From assembly GCF_000025485.1 (NCBI RefSeq), contig NC_013851.1:1217154-1281153 (forward strand): 64,000 bases of DNA, written 5' to 3'. Shown here one piece after another: positions 59,740 to 64,000 of this stretch. Made by a program: the position numbers and the translations under genes. Within the stretch, counting starts at the first letter, position 1. The number at the start of each line of letters is the position of its first letter. This DNA is from Allochromatium vinosum DSM 180 (GTDB lineage: Bacteria; Pseudomonadota; Gammaproteobacteria; Chromatiales; Chromatiaceae). The notes beneath the pieces are model-generated. The model was not told where the DNA came from. It saw only the letters and a list, made by a program, of their open reading frames with translations, and searched no databases.

Positions 59740-62406
59740 TCAATCTTTGAGTGCCTGTGCTCGCTTCCCGGCGAGAACCCCCTGAGACTCGATCATCCCA
59801 CGCAGACGATAAATCGCTTCCAGCGCCTCGCGCGGTGTGAGTCCGTCCGGATCGATGTCGCGCAGAGCGATGCAGACTGGCGGCTCGACCGGTTCGGCGA
59901 CAGGCTTGGATTTGATCTTAGTGGACTTTGGCGGCGTCGGCTCCACTGGAAACAGCGAAAGCTGCTGAGCCTCGCGCGTGGCATGCCGATGGGCCCCATC
60001 CTCCAATTCACGCAGACGCTCGCGCGCACGGGCGATGACTGCCGGCGGCACCCCGGCGAGCGCCGCCACCGCCAGACCATAGCTCTGATTGGCCGGACCC
60101 TCGCGCAGGGCGTGCATGAACACGATCGACTGACCATGCTCGACGGCATCGAGATGGACGTTGGCGATGCCCGGATATTCCTCGGGCAATGTGGTCAGTT
60201 CGAAATAATGGGTCGCGAACAGGCTGTAGGCGCCGATGCGCGTGGCCAGCTCGACCGCGCACGACCAGGCCAGCGACAGCCCGTCGAAGGTGCTGGTGCC
60301 GCGCCCGATCTCGTCCATCAGGATCAGGCTCTGAGCCGTCGCGTTGTTCAGAATGTTCGCCGTCTCCTCCATCTCGACCATGAAGGTCGAGCGCCCGCCG
60401 GCCAGATCGTCCGAGGCGCCGATGCGCGAGAAGATGCGGTCGATGGGGCCGATGACGGCGCGGCGCGCCGGCACGAAGCTCCCGGCATGGGCGAGCAGCA
60501 CGATGAGCGCATTCTGGCGCATGTAGGTCGATTTGCCGCCCATGTTGGGGCCGGTGATGACCAGCATCCGCCGTTTGCCATCCAGACGCAGGCCATTGGC
60601 GACGAAGGGACCGTCGAGCACGCGCTCGACGACCGGATGGCGCCCGTCCTGGATCTCGATCTGAGCGCGGTTGGTCAGCTCCGGACAGCTCCAGTTCAGC
60701 GTCTGGGCGCGCTCGGCCAGATTGGCCAATACGTCGAGCGCGGCGATGGCGCCGGCGGCCAGTTGCAGCGGCCCGAGCGACAGGCCCAACTGACCGAGCA
60801 GTTCCTCATAGAGCCATTTCTCGCGTGCCAACGCGCGCTCGCGGCTGCTCAAGACCTGATCCTCGAAGCGCTTGAGCTCGGGCGTGATGTAGCGCTCGAC
60901 GCCCTTGAGTGTCTGACGGCGCACGAAGTCCGGCGGCACCTGATCGGCCTGGGTGCGGCTGAGTTCGATGTAATAGCCATGCACCCGGTTGTAGCCGACC
61001 TTGAGGTTGGCGAGGCCGGTGCGCGTCCGCTCGCGCGTCTCCAGATCGAGCAGGAACTGGTCGGCATGCTCGGAGAGATCGCGCAGCCGGTCGAGTTCGG
61101 CGTCATAGCCGCGCGCGATCACGCCGCCGTCGCGGATGAGCATCGGCGGCTGTTCGAGGATGGCGCGCTGGAGCAGATCCAGCACCTCGGGATGCTCACC
61201 GATCTCGTCGCGCAGTTGGGCGAGCAGGGGATCGGGAGACTCGGCCAGTTCCGCACGCAGATCGGGCAGGACGGCGAGCGAGTCGCGCAGCACGGCCAGA
61301 TCGCGCGGGCGGGCGGTGCCGAGCGCCACGCGCGCCAGGATGCGTTCCAGGTCGCCGATGCCGTTCAGGAGCGCCTGAATGGACGGGCCATGACCCACGC
61401 TGATCAAGGCGCGGATGGCGCCATGCCGGGCGCGGATGGCCTCGCGGTCGCGCAGCGGACGGTTCAGCCAGCGGCGCAGCAAGCGGCTGCCCATGGCGGT
61501 GACGGTCTGGTCGAGCACCCCGGCCAGTGTGTGCTCGGGGTGTCCGCCGAGGCTCTCGGTGATCTCCAGATTACGCCGGGTCGCGGCATCCAGGATCAGC
61601 GCCTCGTCGCGCGATTCGGTGGACAGGCCGCGAATGTGGGGCAGGGCGGCGAACTGGGTGTCGCGGACGTATTGCAGCAGGCAACCGGCCGCGCCGATCG
61701 CCAGTCGCATCCCGGCACAGCCGAAGCCGCCCAGGTCACGAGTGCCGAACTGCTCGCACAGGGCGCGTTCGCCGCTGTCGGACTCGAAGTGCCAGACCGG
61801 GCGGCGGGTGACGCCGCGTTCGAGCCGCAGTTCGCTGTCGAGCCGGCTGTCCTCGGCGATCAGAATCTCGGCGGGCCTGAGGCGTTCGAGCTCGCTCATG
61901 AGCGCCTCGTGCGACCCGACTTCGAGCACCGAGAAGCGTCCGCTGGAGAGCTCCAGCACCGCCAGTCCCAGTCCGGAGGCGCCCTCGGCGAGGGCGACCA
62001 GCAGGTTTTCGCGCCGTTCCTCCAGCAAGGCCTCGTCGGTCAAGGTTCCGGGCGTGACGATGCGCGTCACCTTGCGCTCGACCGGACCCTTGGATTGAGC
62101 CGGATCGCCGACCTGCTCGCAGATGGCGACGGACACGCCCTGGCGCACCAGCTTGGCCAGATAACCCTCGACGGCATGATAGGGCACGCCGGCCATCGGA
62201 ATCGGTCGGCCGCCCGACTGACCGCGCCGGGTCAATGTGATGTCGAGCAGACGCGCGGCGCGCTCGGCGTCCTCGTAGAACAGCTCGTAGAAGTCCCCCA
62301 TGCGGTAGAACAGCAGTCTGTGCGGATACTCGGACTTGATGCGCAGGTACTGCTGCATCATGGGCGTGTGTCGGGAGAGATCGGGGGGCGAGCTGTCTTG
62401 AGTCAC
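59740..62406 (-). CDS. mutS: DNA mismatch repair protein MutS
   Basis: MutS recognises mismatched base pairs. The 888-residue protein starts at a GTG at 62406 ([20 protein letters not shown]); longer in-frame extensions toward 62832 do not look like family sequence. The mismatch-reading motif [15 protein letters not shown] and the ATPase segments [25 protein letters not shown] and ATHYFELT are present. An HTPMMQQYL start close to E. coli MutS supports the N-terminus. The C-terminus has a proline- and lysine-rich linker and a helical tail. It converges with the csrA-tRNA side and is divergent from the OmpA gene. Confidence 0.97.
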   Translation of the reverse strand: MTQDSSPPDLSRHTPMMQQYLRIKSEYPHRLLFYRMGDFYELFYEDAERAARLLDITLTRRGQSGGRPIPMAGVPYHAVEGYLAKLVRQGVSVAICEQVGDPAQSKGPVERKVTRIVTPGTLTDEALLEERRENLLVALAEGASGLGLAVLELSSGRFSVLEVGSHEALMSELERLRPAEILIAEDSRLDSELRLERGVTRRPVWHFESDSGERALCEQFGTRDLGGFGCAGMRLAIGAAGCLLQYVRDTQFAALPHIRGLSTESRDEALILDAATRRNLEITESLGGHPEHTLAGVLDQTVTAMGSRLLRRWLNRPLRDREAIRARHGAIRALISVGHGPSIQALLNGIGDLERILARVALGTARPRDLAVLRDSLAVLPDLRAELAESPDPLLAQLRDEIGEHPEVLDLLQRAILEQPPMLIRDGGVIARGYDAELDRLRDLSEHADQFLLDLETRERTRTGLANLKVGYNRVHGYYIELSRTQADQVPPDFVRRQTLKGVERYITPELKRFEDQVLSSRERALAREKWLYEELLGQLGLSLGPLQLAAGAIAALDVLANLAERAQTLNWSCPELTNRAQIEIQDGRHPVVERVLDGPFVANGLRLDGKRRMLVITGPNMGGKSTYMRQNALIVLLAHAGSFVPARRAVIGPIDRIFSRIGASDDLAGGRSTFMVEMEETANILNNATAQSLILMDEIGRGTSTFDGLSLAWSCAVELATRIGAYSLFATHYFELTTLPEEYPGIANVHLDAVEHGQSIVFMHALREGPANQSYGLAVAALAGVPPAVIARARERLRELEDGAHRHATREAQQLSLFPVEPTPPKSTKIKSKPVAEPVEPPVCIALRDIDPDGLTPREALEAIYRLRGMIESQGVLAGKRAQALKD

Positions 62407-62608
62407 GGAAGATCGCTGGAGCGTGATGAGCGCGAAGTCGCGCGCTGGAAAGTCTGGAGAACCGCGCGAGCCGGAACCCGTCGCCGCTGAAAGGGAGTGA
62501 GTTGTACCACAGATCCGGAAAGTCCGGCCAATTCCTGTAAAATCGTGCCCATTCGGCCTGTTGCGATGCCCGTCAATTGGAACCTGACTTTGTTCGACAC
62601 TCACAGCC

Positions 62609-63700
62609 ATGGCCCCCATAGCCCTCTCAATCCATCGGAAACGGATGCCTGGTCTGATACCGGGGGCGGACGGCCGACGGCTGTTCGGGCCGATCACGTG
62701 GCTGATGGCGGTCTTGGCGCTCATGGGATTCATGGGCCTGGACGGGGCCGTTGCGGCGACCGATTTCGAGCGCGATCTTCCAGACGCGACCGACATCCCC
62801 GGCCTTCCGCGCTTCGAAGGGTCGGTCATCATCGGTCATCGGGTCAGTCCTTTCGATGAGACGCTGATTCCGACCGGCCCCTGGGAGGCCGCCTCCGGAG
62901 ACTGGAAGCAGACGGTCAAGGCGTCCGGCCGGCGCACGCGGCTGGTCTATCTGGCCCCGCGCAACGCCAGTTCGCTGGAGGTCATCCGCAACTACCGCCG
63001 CGCGCTGGAGGATCTGGGCTATGAGCCGCTCTATCAGTGCTCGGGGTTCGAAGAATGCGGGAACGGTGTCGATCGCTTCTATGGCGAGGTCGCCAACGGC
63101 AAACAGCTCGCCGACAGCCATCTGCTCAAACACGTCTATTCAGACACCACGGTCCAGGAGCCGCGGCTCTACAGTGCGCGCCATCAGACCCCGGACGGTG
63201 ATTCCTATGTCTTCGTCTTCACCGCGCTACAGGACAACTTCGCCGATTCGGCCGCCGGCAATCGCGTGGCCATCTTCGTCGAGGAGGTGCTGTCGCAGCC
63301 GATGCGCGAGCGCATGGTCTCGATCGAAGCCAAGGAGATGGCTCAGGGACTCTCGGACGCCGGGCGCATCGCCGTCCACGGTATCCAGTTCGACTTCGAC
63401 CAGGCGACCATCAAGGATGAATCCAAGCCCCAGCTCGAACAGATCGCCCTGATGCTGGTCGAGAACCCGGATCTCAAGCTCTACATCGTCGGGCACACCG
63501 ACAATCGCGGCACGCTGGAGTACAACATGGATCTCTCGCGCCGCCGTGCCGAGGAGGTCGTGCGCACGCTCATCCAGAGTTATGGCATTCTGGGGGAGCG
63601 ACTCAAGCCCATGGGTGTGGCCGGTCTCGCACCCCTGACCAGCAACGCCACCGAAGCGGGGCGCGCGCTCAACCGACGGGTCGAGATCGTGGCTCAATGA
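62609..63700 (+). CDS. OmpA-family peptidoglycan-binding protein with DUF4892-like region
   Basis: The 363-residue protein has a hydrophobic signal segment (about residues 27 to 50, ending AVAATDFE). A central region follows ([34 protein letters not shown]) that resembles DUF4892. The C-terminal OmpA domain (about 255 to 362) has [43 protein letters not shown] and ALNRRVEIV, which binds diaminopimelate in peptidoglycan. It is probably periplasmic or anchored in the outer membrane. ATG at 62609 was taken; ATG at 62645 would shorten the signal and is possible. Confidence 0.85.
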   Translation: MAPIALSIHRKRMPGLIPGADGRRLFGPITWLMAVLALMGFMGLDGAVAATDFERDLPDATDIPGLPRFEGSVIIGHRVSPFDETLIPTGPWEAASGDWKQTVKASGRRTRLVYLAPRNASSLEVIRNYRRALEDLGYEPLYQCSGFEECGNGVDRFYGEVANGKQLADSHLLKHVYSDTTVQEPRLYSARHQTPDGDSYVFVFTALQDNFADSAAGNRVAIFVEEVLSQPMRERMVSIEAKEMAQGLSDAGRIAVHGIQFDFDQATIKDESKPQLEQIALMLVENPDLKLYIVGHTDNRGTLEYNMDLSRRRAEEVVRTLIQSYGILGERLKPMGVAGLAPLTSNATEAGRALNRRVEIVAQ

Positions 63701-63701
63701 A

Positions 63702-63743
63702 AGCCCCTCTCCCCGTGCGGAAGAGGTATTGGGAAGAGGGGGA
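63702..63743. repeat. Inverted repeat of the CCCCTCT/AGAGGGG type
   Basis: CCCCTCT at 63704..63710 pairs with AGAGGGG at 63735..63741 between the OmpA gene and the next gene. Such CCCTCTCCC/GGGAGAGGG elements are common dispersed repeats in proteobacterial intergenic DNA. No second copy is seen in this window. Confidence 0.4.
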
Positions 63744-63771
63744 ATCCAAGCGACATGACACGAGTAACCGA

Positions 63772-64000
63772 ATGAGCGCCAATCTGAAGCTGCCGAAAGC
63801 CTACAAGACGTTCCTGATGCTGGCCCTGGTGATCGGGCCGTTCTTCTGGCTCGCCTTCACCGAAGACGGCCAGCGGCGCACCGACCTGGCTTTGATGGGG
63901 CTGCTCGGCAAGCCCGAGTTCAATGCCGCGCTCGACGCCTTCGACGGTCGGCTGACCGAGGCGAAACTGCGCGAGACCTTCCCCAAGCTCGAATTCCAGT
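63772..64000 (+). CDS. Unrecognised membrane-anchored protein, start only
   Basis: An ATG at 63772 opens a frame that stays open to the window end. The first 76 residues include one hydrophobic segment (about 13 to 28, FLMLALVIGPFFWLAF) and then a soluble stretch containing FNAALDAFDGRLTEAKLRE. I do not recognise a family from this piece. It follows the OmpA gene by 71 bp on the same strand. Confidence 0.55.
   Translation, partial: MSANLKLPKAYKTFLMLALVIGPFFWLAFTEDGQRRTDLALMGLLGKPEFNAALDAFDGRLTEAKLRETFPKLEFQ

Noticed and set aside
59683..62490. Plus-strand open frame of about 935 codons opposite mutS
   Set aside because: mutS has full-length conserved motifs on the minus strand; the other frame has no recognisable domain and begins in the tRNA downstream region.
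62407..62832. N-terminal extension of mutS
   Set aside because: The extra residues are unlike MutS and overlap the divergent OmpA gene and its leader. The GTG at 62406 gives an HTPMMQQYL start like E. coli.

Overview
The window is GC-rich, densely coded DNA with gammaproteobacterial gene order. Its best taxonomic marker is a flavocytochrome c sulfide dehydrogenase pair (46844..48754). The predicted mature subunits are 174 and 401 residues, the sizes known for the Allochromatium (Chromatium) vinosum enzyme. Together with UbiU/UbiV (O2-independent ubiquinone synthesis), cobalamin genes and the recA-recX-alaS-lysC-csrA-tRNA-Ser order, this points to a purple sulfur bacterium of the Chromatiaceae, probably Allochromatium or a close relative. 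I see no phage, insertion sequence, CRISPR array or defence island.

Layout. 1..4037 (minus): the start of queG, a universal stress protein, and the TRAP dicarboxylate transporter dctP-dctQ-dctM behind a clear sigma-54 promoter. 4326..10590 (plus): a sigma-70 promoter, a radical SAM protein of the YhcC type, ubiU, ubiV, then the two-component pair dctB-dctD that probably drives the dctP promoter. 10789..18517 (plus): a signalling module of chemoreceptor, small porin-like protein, BvgS-like sensor kinase with two solute-binding domains, and an EAL response regulator. 18760..27219: a giant FAD/Fe-S oxidoreductase, a discoidin-plus-glycosidase protein, and a convergent OpgD-type glucan protein.

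27509..40173: a cobalamin block. It holds cobH and a cobI-cobJ fusion (plus); cobK, a cytochrome b561, a c-di-GMP enzyme and a TcuB/TcuA pair (minus); and cobM, cbiZ and cobD (plus). The TcuA/TcuB pair is best read here as a split CobZ (precorrin-3B synthase) rather than as tricarballylate catabolism. 40177..46743: a lipoprotein, a membrane protein, mpl, ubiX, a possible small RNA, tmcA and a truncated methyltransferase remnant.

46844..53185 (minus): fccA-fccB, an ankyrin protein, a NapC-type tetraheme cytochrome, nadA and a dynamin-like GTPase. 53445..59633 (plus): recA, recX, alaS, lysC, csrA with a structured leader, and tRNA-Ser(GCU). 59740..64000: mutS (minus), an OmpA-family protein and the start of an unrecognised membrane protein.

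How they fit together: dicarboxylate uptake with its own sigma-54 circuit, sulfide oxidation in the periplasm, anaerobic quinone synthesis and B12 synthesis all suit an anaerobic phototroph. Two c-di-GMP enzymes and CsrA add lifestyle control. The points most worth a second look are the split CobZ with a translationally abutting c-di-GMP gene, the sigma-54/DctD circuit, the putative small RNA near 44.2 kb and the csrA leader.
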